DNA of 64,000 nucleotides from Cellulomonas xiejunii (GTDB lineage Bacteria; Actinomycetota; Actinomycetes; Actinomycetales; Cellulomonadaceae): positions 496,001 through 560,000 of the forward strand of contig NZ_CP101987.1 in assembly GCF_024508315.1 (NCBI RefSeq), in the 5' to 3' direction. Shown piece by piece: positions 1 to 9,467 of the stretch. The stretch's first letter is position 1, and every line of letters starts with the position of its first letter. The notes under the pieces were generated by a model, which was not told the DNA's origin, searched no databases, and worked only from the letters and a program-made list of their open reading frames with translations. A program made the translations under genes and the position numbers.

Positions 1-129
1 CCGTACTTCGAGGGCACCGCCCGCCAGCGTCTGCGTTACGTCGGCTACGTCCTGGGCTCGATGCTCGCCTGGACGGTCGGCGGACTGGTCGTCGTCGCGG
101 CCCTCGGCCGCGCGCTCACCTCGTTCTGA
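1..129 (+). CDS. C-terminal fragment of a membrane protein
   Basis: The window opens inside a reading frame that runs 42 codons to a TGA at 127-129. The visible tail holds one hydrophobic segment (about residues 13-38 of the fragment, rich in Val, Leu, Gly and Ala) flanked by Arg residues, so it ends in or near a membrane helix. The family cannot be named from this fragment. It is transcribed in the same direction as the nrd operon but is separated from it by more than 600 bases. Confidence 0.6.
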   Translation, partial: PYFEGTARQRLRYVGYVLGSMLAWTVGGLVVVAALGRALTSF

Positions 130-755
130 ACCCAGGGAGCCGTGCCGGGCGCGCAACGACGCGCACCCGGCAGGGCTCCGGTCGCACGCCGTGGGCCGAG
201 CGTGCACCCGTGGAAGGACCCGACCGGCGGGCCGCCGCCGGCTGTCGGGACCGCCGAGCGCGTCTCCTTCCCCTCCGCTCGGTGTGATCCGCGCACTCCT
301 TCGGGGTGTCGCCGCGCGACGCGCCGGAGCGCTCGTCGCGACATAGCAGACAGGACGCCCGAATCGCCTGTGGACGGGCATGGGGACGACACGCCCTGCC
401 CTGTGCATGCCGATGTGGGCGGCCGCGGCGTGTCGTGTGGCGGCCCGGCGTCCCCGCACGTCAGGCGGCCTTGTCGGTGTCCACAGGTAGTGTGCGACCA
501 AGCCCACAGGGTGAAGAACGACACGGGTGTAACACAACACTTAGTAGTGACTTGCGCTGTCAGACCCCAGGTGTAGTGTCTACACAGACGGCTCGCCCCG
601 AAGTACAGGGATGTCACGCGAGCCTCGTCAGCAGGTCGGACGGCACCTCCCGGGGGCCTCGCGACGGGCCGACGAGGGCGACGCGGGCACCCGCCCCCGG
701 GTGACGCGGCCGCCAGAGGCGATCACACACAGACCACGAGCTCGGGGGAGCAGAC
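130..755. other. Long intergenic leader upstream of nrdH
   Basis: This 626-base stretch contains no convincing gene; the open frames in it lack coding character. Its left half is unremarkable GC-rich DNA. The stretch from about 480 to 600 is visibly more AT-rich and holds the candidate NrdR boxes, so the nrdHIEF promoter most likely lies there, leaving a 5' leader of about 150 bases. Confidence 0.5.
535..585. promoter_or_regulatory. Pair of candidate NrdR boxes
   Basis: The right-hand site, GTGTAGTGTCTACAC at 571-585, is a perfect inverted repeat with 6-base arms and a 3-base centre. The left-hand site, CAACACTTAGTAGTG at 535-549, is an imperfect dyad. NrdR repressors of actinobacteria bind paired ACAC/GTGT-type boxes upstream of nrd operons. 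Position, pairing and sequence fit, but the 36-base centre-to-centre distance is longer than the usual three helical turns, so the left box is the weaker call. Confidence 0.55.
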
Positions 756-1001
756 ATGACCATCACGGTGTACAGCAAGCCGGCCTGCGTTCAGTGCACG
801 GCGACGTACCGCGCCCTCGACAAGCTCGGCCACGACTACACGGTCGTCGACATCTCGGAGGACGCCGACGCACGTGACTACGTCATGTCGCTCGGGCACC
901 TCCAGGCGCCGGTCGTCGTCGTCGGCGGGGAGAACTGGTCGGGCTACCGCCCCGACCGCATCAAGGCACTCGCGGAGAAGCTGGCGACGCAGGTCGCCTG
1001 A
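756..1001 (+). CDS. nrdH: NrdH redoxin, electron donor for class Ib ribonucleotide reductase
   Basis: This 81-residue glutaredoxin-like protein has the redox pair Cys11-Val-Gln-Cys14 right after the first beta strand. Near the C-terminus it carries the NrdH-type segment with Trp-Ser-Gly-Tyr-Arg-Pro-Asp. NrdH proteins reduce the C-terminal cysteines of NrdE and are themselves reduced by thioredoxin reductase. It is the first gene of nrdHIEF, and GGGGGAG lies just upstream of the ATG. Length and gene order are canonical. Confidence 0.95.
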   Translation: MTITVYSKPACVQCTATYRALDKLGHDYTVVDISEDADARDYVMSLGHLQAPVVVVGGENWSGYRPDRIKALAEKLATQVA

Positions 1002-1200
1002 CGTCGGCGGGCCGCACGGGTCCGCCGCCCCGCACGCCCCGGGCCGACGCATGGCTCACGCCGCGTCGGCCCGGCGGGCATTCGAGAACAGGTCGGCCGG
1101 CGCCGAACGGCGCCGGTCGACCTGCACCCGGTAGCGATCGAGGTCTCGGCGTGTCCGAGGTCCGGGCGATCACCGCAGCTCGCGGGGAAGGAGTCAGACG

Positions 1201-1617
1201 GTGGCACAGCTCGTCTACTTCTCCTCCGCGTCCGACAACACGCACCGCTTCGTCGAGAAGCTCGGACTGTCGGCGCAGCGCATCCCGCTGCGACCGGCGG
1301 ACGGCTTCCTGCGCGTCAGTGAGCCGTACGTGCTCGTCGTCCCCACGTACGGCGGGGGCAACGAAGGGGGCGCCGTACCGCGTCAGGTCGTCAAGTTCCT
1401 CAACGACGAGGACAACCGTGCGCTGATCCGCGGCGTCATCGCGGCCGGCAACACGAACTTCGGAGAGGCGTACTGCATCGCGGGCGACATCGTGGCCCGC
1501 AAGTGCCACGTGCCCTACCTGTACGCCTTCGAGCTCATGGGAACAACTGAGGACGTCAACCGCGTCCGCGAGGGATTGGGAAGATTTTGGCAGCGACAGT
1601 CACAGATACCCGCGTAG
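1201..1617 (+). CDS. nrdI: NrdI flavodoxin-like protein
   Basis: This 138-residue protein starts at a GTG preceded by AAGGAGT. It opens with a beta strand followed by Ser-Ser-Ala-Ser-Asp-Asn-Thr, the FMN phosphate-binding loop of NrdI flavodoxins, and later has the Tyr-Gly-Gly-Gly and Gly-Asn-Thr-Asn-Phe-Gly loops typical of the family. NrdI supplies the oxidant that assembles the dimanganese-tyrosyl cofactor of NrdF. Its last 31 bases overlap the start of nrdE, implying translational coupling. Confidence 0.95.
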   Translation: MAQLVYFSSASDNTHRFVEKLGLSAQRIPLRPADGFLRVSEPYVLVVPTYGGGNEGGAVPRQVVKFLNDEDNRALIRGVIAAGNTNFGEAYCIAGDIVARKCHVPYLYAFELMGTTEDVNRVREGLGRFWQRQSQIPA

Positions 1618-3734
1618 AGCAGACGGGGCTGGACTACCACGCCCTCAACGCGATGCTCAACCTGTACGACGCGGACGGGAAGATCCAGTTCGACGCCGAC
1701 CGGCAGGCTGCGCGGGAGTTCTTCCTGCAGCACGTCAACCAGAACACGGTCTTCTTCCACGACCTGGACGAGAAGCTCGACTACCTCGTCGAGAACCGGT
1801 ACTACGACCCCGCGGTGCTCGCGCAGTACGACCGTGCGTTCATCAAGTCGCTCTTCCAGCACGCGTACTCGAAGAAGTTCCGCTTCCAGACGTTCCTCGG
1901 CGCGTTCAAGTACTACACGTCGTACACGCTCAAGACGTTCGACGGCAAGCGGTACCTGGAGCGCTTCGAGGACCGCGTGTGCATGGTGGCGCTGTCCCTG
2001 GCCGAGGGCGACGAGGCCTTCGCGACCAGCCTCGTCGACGAGATCGTCTCCGGCCGCTTCCAGCCCGCGACGCCCACGTTCCTCAACCTCGGCAAGGCGC
2101 AGCGCGGCGAGCCCGTCTCCTGCTTCCTGCTGCGCATCGAGGACAACATGGAGTCCATCGCGCGCGGCATCAACTCCGCGCTGCAGCTCTCCAAGCGCGG
2201 TGGCGGCGTGGCGCTGCTGCTGTCGAACATCCGCGAGCACGGTGCGCCCATCAAGCACATCGAGAACCAGTCCTCCGGTGTCATCCCCGTGATGAAGCTG
2301 CTCGAGGACTCGTTCAGCTACGCCAACCAGCTCGGTGCGCGTCAGGGCGCCGGCGCGGTGTACCTGCACGCGCACCACCCGGACATCTACCGCTTCCTCG
2401 ACACCAAGCGCGAGAACGCGGACGAGAAGATCCGCATCAAGACGCTGTCGCTGGGCGTCGTCATCCCGGACATCACGTTCGACCTGGCGAAGAAGAACGA
2501 GCCGATGTACCTCTTCTCGCCGTACGACGTCGAGCGCGTCTACGGCGTGCCGTTCGCCGACGTGAACGTCTCGGAGAAGTACTACGAGATGGTCGACGAC
2601 GGGCGCATCCGCAAGACCAAGATCAACGCGCGCGAGTTCTTCCAGACGCTCGCGGAGATCCAGTTCGAGTCCGGGTACCCGTACGTCATGTTCGAGGACA
2701 CGGTGAACCGGGCCAACCCCATCGAGGGCAAGATCACGCACTCGAACCTGTGCTCGGAGATCCTGCAGGTCTCGACGCCGTCGACGTACAACGAGGACCT
2801 GTCCTACGCCGAGGTCGGCCGCGACATCTCCTGCAACCTGGGCTCGATGAACATCGCCCTGTCGATGGACTCCCCGGACCTGGGCAAGACCGTCGAGACC
2901 GCGATCCGCGCACTGACGGCCGTGTCCGACCAGACGAGCATCGAGTCGGTGCCGTCGATCAAGAAGGCCAACGCCGGCGGGCACGCCATCGGCCTGGGGC
3001 AGATGAACCTGCACGGGTACCTGGCGCGCGAGCGGATCTTCTACGGGTCCGACGAGGGCCTGGACTTCACGAACATGTACTTCTACACGGTCGCGTACCA
3101 CGCGATCCGTGCGTCGAACCTGCTCGCGCAGGAGCGTGGCTCGGCGTTCTACGGGTTCGAGAAGTCGACGTACGCGACCGGCGAGTACTTCACCAAGTAC
3201 GTCGAGAAGGAGTGGAAGCCGCGCACCGCGCGCGTCCAGGCCCTGTTCGACGAGGCCGGCGTGCGCATCCCCACGCAGGACGACTGGCGTCTGCTGGCGG
3301 CCCTGGTCGCCGAGCACGGCCTGTACAACCAGAACCTGCAGGCCGTCCCGCCGACGGGCTCGATCTCCTACATCAACCACTCGACGAGCTCGATCCACCC
3401 GATCGCGTCGAAGATCGAGATCCGCAAGGAGGGCAAGATCGGGCGCGTCTACTACCCGGCGCCCTTCATGACGAACGACAACCTGGAGTACTACCAGGAC
3501 GCGTACGAGATCGGCTTCGAGAAGGTCATCGACACGTACGCCGAGGCGACGCAGCACGTCGACCAGGGCCTGTCGCTCACGCTCTTCTTCAAGGACACCG
3601 CCACCACGCGCGACCTGAACAAGGCGCAGATCTACGCGTGGAAGAAGGGCATCAAGACCATCTACTACATCCGCCTGCGGCAGATGGCACTCGAGGGCAC
3701 CGAGGTGGAGGGCTGCGTCAGCTGCATGCTGTGA
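1587..3734 (+). CDS. nrdE: Class Ib ribonucleoside-diphosphate reductase, alpha subunit
   Basis: This 715-residue protein reduces ribonucleoside diphosphates to deoxyribonucleotides in the cytosol. The expected residues are visible: Cys179 and Cys416 as the active-site dithiol pair, Asn387-Leu-Cys389-Ser-Glu391 as the thiyl-radical and general acid/base site, and a C-terminal Cys-Val-Ser-Cys-Met-Leu that exchanges electrons with NrdH. The start is a TTG lying inside nrdI, preceded by AGGGATTGGG. It keeps the conserved N-terminus that a later ATG would remove. There is no N-terminal ATP-cone, as expected for class Ib. Confidence 0.96.
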   Translation: MAATVTDTRVEQTGLDYHALNAMLNLYDADGKIQFDADRQAAREFFLQHVNQNTVFFHDLDEKLDYLVENRYYDPAVLAQYDRAFIKSLFQHAYSKKFRFQTFLGAFKYYTSYTLKTFDGKRYLERFEDRVCMVALSLAEGDEAFATSLVDEIVSGRFQPATPTFLNLGKAQRGEPVSCFLLRIEDNMESIARGINSALQLSKRGGGVALLLSNIREHGAPIKHIENQSSGVIPVMKLLEDSFSYANQLGARQGAGAVYLHAHHPDIYRFLDTKRENADEKIRIKTLSLGVVIPDITFDLAKKNEPMYLFSPYDVERVYGVPFADVNVSEKYYEMVDDGRIRKTKINAREFFQTLAEIQFESGYPYVMFEDTVNRANPIEGKITHSNLCSEILQVSTPSTYNEDLSYAEVGRDISCNLGSMNIALSMDSPDLGKTVETAIRALTAVSDQTSIESVPSIKKANAGGHAIGLGQMNLHGYLARERIFYGSDEGLDFTNMYFYTVAYHAIRASNLLAQERGSAFYGFEKSTYATGEYFTKYVEKEWKPRTARVQALFDEAGVRIPTQDDWRLLAALVAEHGLYNQNLQAVPPTGSISYINHSTSSIHPIASKIEIRKEGKIGRVYYPAPFMTNDNLEYYQDAYEIGFEKVIDTYAEATQHVDQGLSLTLFFKDTATTRDLNKAQIYAWKKGIKTIYYIRLRQMALEGTEVEGCVSCML

Positions 3735-3770
3735 CGCCCTGACCTGCCACGACGCCTTCGACGAGACTGA

Positions 3771-4766
<996 letters not shown>

Positions 4767-4781
4767 TCCCCGCGTGATGCT

Positions 4782-4816
4782 GCGGCCCCCGTGACCTGCT
4801 CGGTCACGGGGGCCGC
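4782..4816 (+). terminator. Terminator hairpin after nrdF
   Basis: A perfect 15-bp inverted repeat (GCGGCCCCCGTGACC and its complement) encloses a 5-base loop, starting 15 bases after the nrdF stop. There is no T-tract, as is common in high-GC actinobacteria. It lies between convergent genes and may stop transcription from both sides. Confidence 0.8.
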
Positions 4817-4895
4817 GGTGCTGTGGTGCCTGCGGGAGGCGGGCTCGATCGCGACCCGGCCGGTTCGTGCGGGCGGTGACGGCCTTCTGCCGGCG

Positions 4896-5759
4896 CTAGA
4901 AGGTGCTGCGCCAGTCCCGGATCGACGCGGCCACCTCGTCGAGGTGTGTCTCGAGGAGGAAGTGGCCCCCGTCGAGGAGCTCGACGCGCGCGCCCGGTAC
5001 GTCGCGGCGGAAGGCCTCGGCGCCGGCCGCCGCGAAGATCTCGTCGTTGCGTCCCCAGATGGCGAGCACCGGGACCCCGGACGTGCGGAGCCAGTCGTGC
5101 AGCTCGGGGTAGAGGTCGCGGTTGCTCGCGTAGTCGCGGAAGAGGTCGAGCTGCACGGCGTCCTGGCCGGGCCGCTGCAGCAGCGTGATGTCGTGCTCCC
5201 AGGCGTCGGGGTCGACGAGGGAGGGGTCCGGCACGCCGTGCGTGTACTGCCACTCGACGGCGGCCCGGCCCAGGGCCGGACGCAGCGCGTCCCGTGTCGT
5301 TGCCGTGCGGTGGGCCGCGTCCGCCCAGATCGGCTCCCAGAAGTCCGGGACGAAGCCGTCCTCGTAGGCGTTGCCGTTCTGCGAGATGACGCCCTCGACC
5401 GCGGTGGGGTCGGCCAGCGCGAGACGCCACGCGATCGGCGCGCCGTAGTCCTGGACGTAGACGGTGTACCGGGTGAGCCCGAGTGCCTTGACGAACGTGG
5501 CGGTCACGTCGGCGAGGGCGTCGAACGTGTAGTCGAACTCGTCGGTGGACGGTGCCGACGAGCGGCCGAACCCGATGTGGTCCGGGGCGATGACGCGGTA
5601 CGTGTCCGACAGCGCCGGGATGAGGTGGCGGAACATGTGCGAGCTCGTCGGGTACCCGTGCAGGAGCAGGATCACCGGGGCGTCCTGCGGCCCGGCCTCG
5701 CGGTAGAAGACGTCGAGCCCGTTGACGGTGACGGTCCGGTGGTGCGTTCCGGCGCTCAT
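4896..5759 (-). CDS. Alpha/beta hydrolase of the haloalkane dehalogenase / epoxide hydrolase type
   Basis: This 287-residue enzyme has the oxyanion motif His34-Gly-Tyr-Pro and an aspartate nucleophile (Asp104 in Val-Gln-Asp-Tyr-Gly). The acid residue lies in Gly-Arg-Asn-Asp, and the base is His266 in Gly-Gly-His-Phe. An Asp rather than Ser nucleophile places it with epoxide hydrolases and haloalkane dehalogenases. The substrate cannot be read from sequence. It has no signal peptide. It diverges from a CGNR regulator gene and shares a 101-base intergenic region with a candidate operator, so that regulator probably controls it. Confidence 0.85.
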   Translation of the reverse strand: MSAGTHHRTVTVNGLDVFYREAGPQDAPVILLLHGYPTSSHMFRHLIPALSDTYRVIAPDHIGFGRSSAPSTDEFDYTFDALADVTATFVKALGLTRYTVYVQDYGAPIAWRLALADPTAVEGVISQNGNAYEDGFVPDFWEPIWADAAHRTATTRDALRPALGRAAVEWQYTHGVPDPSLVDPDAWEHDITLLQRPGQDAVQLDLFRDYASNRDLYPELHDWLRTSGVPVLAIWGRNDEIFAAAGAEAFRRDVPGARVELLDGGHFLLETHLDEVAASIRDWRSTF

Positions 5760-5761
5760 GA

Positions 5762-5796
5762 CTAACCCCTAACAGTGGATTTAATGGTTAGCGGAC
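5762..5796. promoter_or_regulatory. Candidate operator between hydrolase and CGNR regulator genes
   Basis: The region is AT-rich compared with its surroundings. It contains CTAAC and GTTAG half-sites on both sides of an AT-rich core (TGGATTTAAT), plus an extra CTAAC next to the hydrolase start. This dyad lies immediately upstream of the hydrolase start codon and about 65 bases from the regulator start. That is the expected place for autoregulation and divergent control by the CGNR protein. Confidence 0.5.
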
Positions 5797-5860
5797 CGTA
5801 GCATGGGGTCGTACGCTCGGCAATGGCCGACCGGCCGGCGGCTCAGGAAGGTGGCGGAGG

Positions 5861-6367
5861 ATGCTCGAGGACGAGGACCTGCTCCTGGACGTGCTCAACA
5901 GCAGCCCGGTGGTCGACGGCGCCGTCACCGAGCAGCTCGACGGGGCGCAGGGGCAACAGCTCGCCACCCGGTTCGGGGGCACGGGCTCGGACGTCGAGCT
6001 CCGTGCGCTGCGGCGCGCCCGTGCGGCGGTGCACGCGGCCGTCCGCGGGCAGGGCGACGCGCCGCAGCAGCTGTCCGCCGCCATCGGCGTCGCCGTCATC
6101 GTGCCGCAGGTGACCGCCACGGGGATCGACTGGGACCTGCGTGCCCCGGCCGACGAGCGGCTCGCGGCACGCACCGTCCTCGCGTGGGCGCGGGTCCAGC
6201 AGGAGCTCCCGGGCCGTTTGCGTCCCTGCGCCAACGACGAGTGCAACCTCTTCCTCGTCGACCACAGCCGTCCCGGCACTGCGAAGTGGTGCTCGATGGC
6301 GACGTGCGGGAACCGCATGAAGGCCCGCGCGCACGCGCAGCGCGAGCGGCTCAGCGGTCGCGTGTGA
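5861..6367 (+). CDS. CGNR zinc-finger (ABATE-domain) transcriptional regulator
   Basis: This 168-residue protein ends in a zinc-finger module with two Cys pairs, Cys-x4-Cys and Cys-x4-Cys-Gly-Asn-Arg, the hallmark of the CGNR family. The N-terminal part matches the stress-induced ABATE ligand-binding domain in layout, beginning Leu-Leu-Asp-Val-Leu-Asn-Ser. These proteins are one-component regulators in actinobacteria. It diverges from the aspartate-type hydrolase gene, so regulation of that gene and itself is the simplest inference. The ligand is unknown. Confidence 0.88.
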   Translation: MLEDEDLLLDVLNSSPVVDGAVTEQLDGAQGQQLATRFGGTGSDVELRALRRARAAVHAAVRGQGDAPQQLSAAIGVAVIVPQVTATGIDWDLRAPADERLAARTVLAWARVQQELPGRLRPCANDECNLFLVDHSRPGTAKWCSMATCGNRMKARAHAQRERLSGRV

Positions 6368-6540
6368 CGGGCGTCCACACCTCGCCTGACGGTGGCCACA
6401 TGGCACCGTCGGGACGCGAGACCTCGAGCAGGAACCGCCCTCGCCCGCCGGTTGCCGCCTCGCCATACTCGACCTGTGCGCGTCATCCCCGCTCCGTCGC
6501 AGGCCGGCCCGACGTCGACGCCCGTCTCCGGGCGGCCCGT

Positions 6541-7395
6541 GTGAGCGGGCCGACCGAGGTCGGCTTCGAGGGAGCTGACGGCACGGCGCTCGTCGCGCAC
6601 ATCACCGGTGCGGGGGAGCCGCTCGTCTGCCTGCCCGGTGGTCCGATGCAGGCGTCGTCCTACCTGGGTGACCTCGGCGGCCTGGCGGCGCACCGTTCCC
6701 TGCTGCTGCTCGACCCGCGAGGGACGGGCGGGTCCGGCGTCCCGGCGGACGTCGCCACCTACCGCTGCGACCGTCAGGTCGACGACCTCGAGGCGTTGCG
6801 TCGGCACCGCGGCGCCGACCGGCTCGACCTGCTCGCGCACTCGGCCGGTGCCGCGATCGCGGTGCTGTACGCGGCGCGGTACCCGGAGCGGGTGGGCTCG
6901 CTGGTCCTCGTCGCACCGAGCCCGCGGGTGGTGGGGGTCGAGGTCACGGACGCGGACCGCCGTGCTGTGGCCGAGCAGCGCCGCGACGAGCCCTGGTTCC
7001 CCACGGCGTGGGCCGCGTTCGAGCGCATCTGGTCGGGGGACGCGACGGTCGCGGACGTCGACGCGATCACACCGTTCCTGCACGGCCGCTGGGACGAGGA
7101 GCGTCGCGACCTCCTCCCGGCGCTCGACGCCGGCCGCAACGACGAGGCGGCGGCCGCCTACTACGACCTCGATCTCGACGTCGACGGCACCCGTGCCGCG
7201 CTCGGCGCATTGCGCGCCCCCGTGCTGCTCGTGGCGGGTGAGCTCGACGTGGCCCTCCCTCCCGCCCGTGCCGCCGACTACGCCGCCCTGTTCCCGGACG
7301 CGACCCTCGCGGTGCAGCCCGGGGCGGGCCACTACCCGTGGCTCGACGACCCTGAGCGGTTCGTGTCGGCGGTGAGCGGTTTCCGCCCTCGCTAA
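6541..7395 (+). CDS. Alpha/beta hydrolase, proline iminopeptidase-like
   Basis: A GTG start gives 284 residues. The protein shows Leu-Asp-Pro-Arg-Gly-Thr-Gly-Gly-Ser, a segment typical of prolyl aminopeptidase-like hydrolases. The nucleophile elbow is His100-Ser101-Ala-Gly-Ala, with a later Gly-Glu-Leu-Asp acid region and Ala-Gly-His-Tyr-Pro base. The open frame extends further upstream without a credible start, so the GTG was chosen where homology begins. Cytoplasmic; substrate unknown. It could be an esterase rather than a peptidase. Confidence 0.8.
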   Translation: MSGPTEVGFEGADGTALVAHITGAGEPLVCLPGGPMQASSYLGDLGGLAAHRSLLLLDPRGTGGSGVPADVATYRCDRQVDDLEALRRHRGADRLDLLAHSAGAAIAVLYAARYPERVGSLVLVAPSPRVVGVEVTDADRRAVAEQRRDEPWFPTAWAAFERIWSGDATVADVDAITPFLHGRWDEERRDLLPALDAGRNDEAAAAYYDLDLDVDGTRAALGALRAPVLLVAGELDVALPPARAADYAALFPDATLAVQPGAGHYPWLDDPERFVSAVSGFRPR

Positions 7396-7576
7396 CGACG
7401 AGGCCTCCTGATCCCGCTCGTCCCACCCGGTGCGTCACCCGGGCGAGTCGCGCCATCGCGGCACGTGGGAGTCGAGCCACGACGCGAACCTGGCCGGATC
7501 GCGCTCGCGGGGGCGTCGTCGGGTGTTCGACGATGTCGGCGTACGCTGGTGGCACAGTGATACCGAGGAGGTCGGG

Positions 7577-7783
7577 ATGTCGACGATGTCGTTGCGCATG
7601 AGCGACGAGGACAGCGCCCTCTTGCGTCGTCTCGCGGAGCGCGAGAACCGGTCGATGAACGACACGGCGATCCTCGCGATCCGCCGGCTCGCCGAGCAGA
7701 CCGTCGTCGAGGACGCCTTCGCCGACGCGGTCTCGAAGGTCGCCGAGCGCGACGCCACCCTGCTCGACCTGTTGTCCCGGTGA
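7577..7783 (+). CDS. Ribbon-helix-helix antitoxin
   Basis: This 68-residue protein begins with a short strand (Ser-Thr-Met-Ser-Leu-Arg-Met) followed by two helices, the CopG/Arc ribbon-helix-helix layout, and a helical tail that would bind the toxin. GAGGAGG lies 8 bases upstream of the ATG. The gene overlaps the Doc-type toxin gene by 4 bases (GTGA), a typical antitoxin-first order. It should repress the pair from the region between 7500 and 7576. The usual Doc partner is Phd, so an RHH partner is a variant arrangement. Confidence 0.8.
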   Translation: MSTMSLRMSDEDSALLRRLAERENRSMNDTAILAIRRLAEQTVVEDAFADAVSKVAERDATLLDLLSR

Positions 7784-8154
7784 GCGTCTGGTATCCGACC
7801 CTCGGCACGGCCAAGCTGATCTGCGACCGGTTCGGACTCCACATCCGTGACGCCGGCTCGCTCGCCTCGGCTCTCGCGCGTCCCTCGCAGGTCGTCTGGG
7901 GTGCTGAGGCCTACGTCGGGATCCACGCCAAGGCGGCAGCCCTCCTCGACGCGATCAACCGTTCGCACCCGCTCCACGACGGCAACAAGCGCCTCTCGTG
8001 GCTCCTCGTCGCGTCGTTCTACGAGGTCAACGGGTACTCGCTCGTCGTCGGCCCGCACGACGGTGACGCGTTCATCCGAGCGGCCGGGGGCGACGACCAC
8101 CTGACGCTCGACGCCATCGCCGGCTGGTTGTCGGACCACGCCGTCGCGCACTGA
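7780..8154 (+). CDS. doc: Doc-type Fic-fold toxin
   Basis: This 124-residue protein carries the Doc/Fic signature His-Pro-Leu-His-Asp-Gly-Asn-Lys-Arg, with the catalytic His and the Asp-Gly-Asn-Lys-Arg anion-binding loop. The length matches compact Doc kinases, which phosphorylate elongation factor Tu and arrest translation, rather than larger Fic AMPylases. It starts at a GTG overlapping the antitoxin stop. The motif appears intact, so the toxin is probably active if freed from its partner. Confidence 0.88.
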   Translation: MSVWYPTLGTAKLICDRFGLHIRDAGSLASALARPSQVVWGAEAYVGIHAKAAALLDAINRSHPLHDGNKRLSWLLVASFYEVNGYSLVVGPHDGDAFIRAAGGDDHLTLDAIAGWLSDHAVAH

Positions 8155-8358
8155 CGTCGGCGAGTCGTCGCCGCAGCCGGATCGCCCTGGCCGTCTTCCA
8201 CGACGGCGGCTCGGAGCCGCGGCGGACCAGCGGATCCACCATCGTGCCGCCCGTCCGGTCGTCCCGGGCAGCCCGGTGTCCGGTCTGTCGCCACGTTCCG
8301 GGTCGGGCGTATCGTCGCACGACGTCCGTCCGAGTCGTCCGTGTTCGAGGGGATTCCC

Positions 8359-9255
8359 ATGTCACCCGCACTGCCCGCGCTCGTCACCCCTGAGCTGTTG
8401 CACACCACGCTCGAGGCGTCCGTCCTCCCCGTCGTCGTGCTCGACGCGACCACCGCGCTGGCCACGCACGGCGACCTGGAGCCGTACACGGCTGCTCCGC
8501 TGCGCGACGCGTACCTCGAGGCGCACGTGCCGGGGGCGGCGTTCGTCGACGTCACGCACGAGCTGTCGGACACCGCGGCCGACGAGCTGTTCACGTTGCC
8601 GTCGTCGGAGGCGCTGGCCGCCGCGTTCGGGGACGTGGGCGTCGGGGACGACACGCACGTCGTCGTCTACGACAACGTCGGCAACGCGTGGGCGACGCGC
8701 GTGTGGTGGCTGCTGCGCTGGCTCGGCCACGACGCGGTGTCGGTGTTCGACGGCGGGCTCGGTGCGTGGCAGGCGGCGGGGCTGCCGGTCGCGTCGGGCG
8801 GTGAGGACGACGCGGCAGTGCGCGCGACGCTGCGCACGCTGACGCCACGCGTGCGCCCGGAGCTGCTGGCGACGTTGCCGGACGTCGAGAGGCTGTCGGC
8901 GGGCGATGCGCCGGGGGTGCTCGTCAACGCGCTCGACCCCGAGACGTTCCGCGGCGAGCAGGCCGTGTGCCCGTACCCGCGCCGCGGCCGCATCCCGGGC
9001 AGCGTGAGCGTGCCGCTGTTCGAGCTCCTGGACCTGTCGACCGGCCGGCTCCTGCCCGTCGCCGGCCTGCGTGAGCGGCTGCAGGACGGCGGTGTGCTCG
9101 GGGCTGAGCGGGCCGTCACGTACTGCGGCGGCGGGATCGCCGCGACCCTGCCGGCGTTCGCGGCGTTCGTCGTCGACGGCACCGAGGTCGCCGTCTACGA
9201 CGGCTCGCTGTCCGAGTGGACCGCCGACGAGCGGCGACCGGTCGACATCGGGTGA
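8359..9255 (+). CDS. Two-domain rhodanese-type sulfurtransferase
   Basis: This 298-residue protein has two tandem rhodanese folds. The N-terminal domain has Asp in place of the cysteine (Val-Tyr-Asp-Asn). The C-terminal domain carries the active-site loop Tyr-Cys-Gly-Gly-Gly-Ile-Ala-Ala. This matches thiosulfate or 3-mercaptopyruvate sulfurtransferases of the SseA/CysA type. The start at the ATG preceded by GAGGGGAT is preferred over a GTG 18 bases upstream. Confidence 0.85.
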   Translation: MSPALPALVTPELLHTTLEASVLPVVVLDATTALATHGDLEPYTAAPLRDAYLEAHVPGAAFVDVTHELSDTAADELFTLPSSEALAAAFGDVGVGDDTHVVVYDNVGNAWATRVWWLLRWLGHDAVSVFDGGLGAWQAAGLPVASGGEDDAAVRATLRTLTPRVRPELLATLPDVERLSAGDAPGVLVNALDPETFRGEQAVCPYPRRGRIPGSVSVPLFELLDLSTGRLLPVAGLRERLQDGGVLGAERAVTYCGGGIAATLPAFAAFVVDGTEVAVYDGSLSEWTADERRPVDIG

Positions 9256-9467
9256 GCGCGCCCGGCCCGCTCCCGTAGCCGCCGCGTCGCAGGTCGCGGG
9301 CATGAAGGCAGGCCTTTCGTCCTGCGGATCCGCGTGGTGCGCTGCCGATGCTCATGGTGCGCGGCCCGCCCGGACCTTCCTGCCGGGGCGTTCGTCGACC
9401 ACCTGCCGACGGCGTCGGCCGCGCACAGGCCGGGCAACGCCGCCCGGTCGCGCTCAGGAGGTGTGAC

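Noticed and set aside
8155..8358. Minus-strand gene between doc and the sulfurtransferase
   Set aside because: A frame with a few plausible residues exists, but it overlaps doc, has no ribosome-binding site and shows no recognisable domain.
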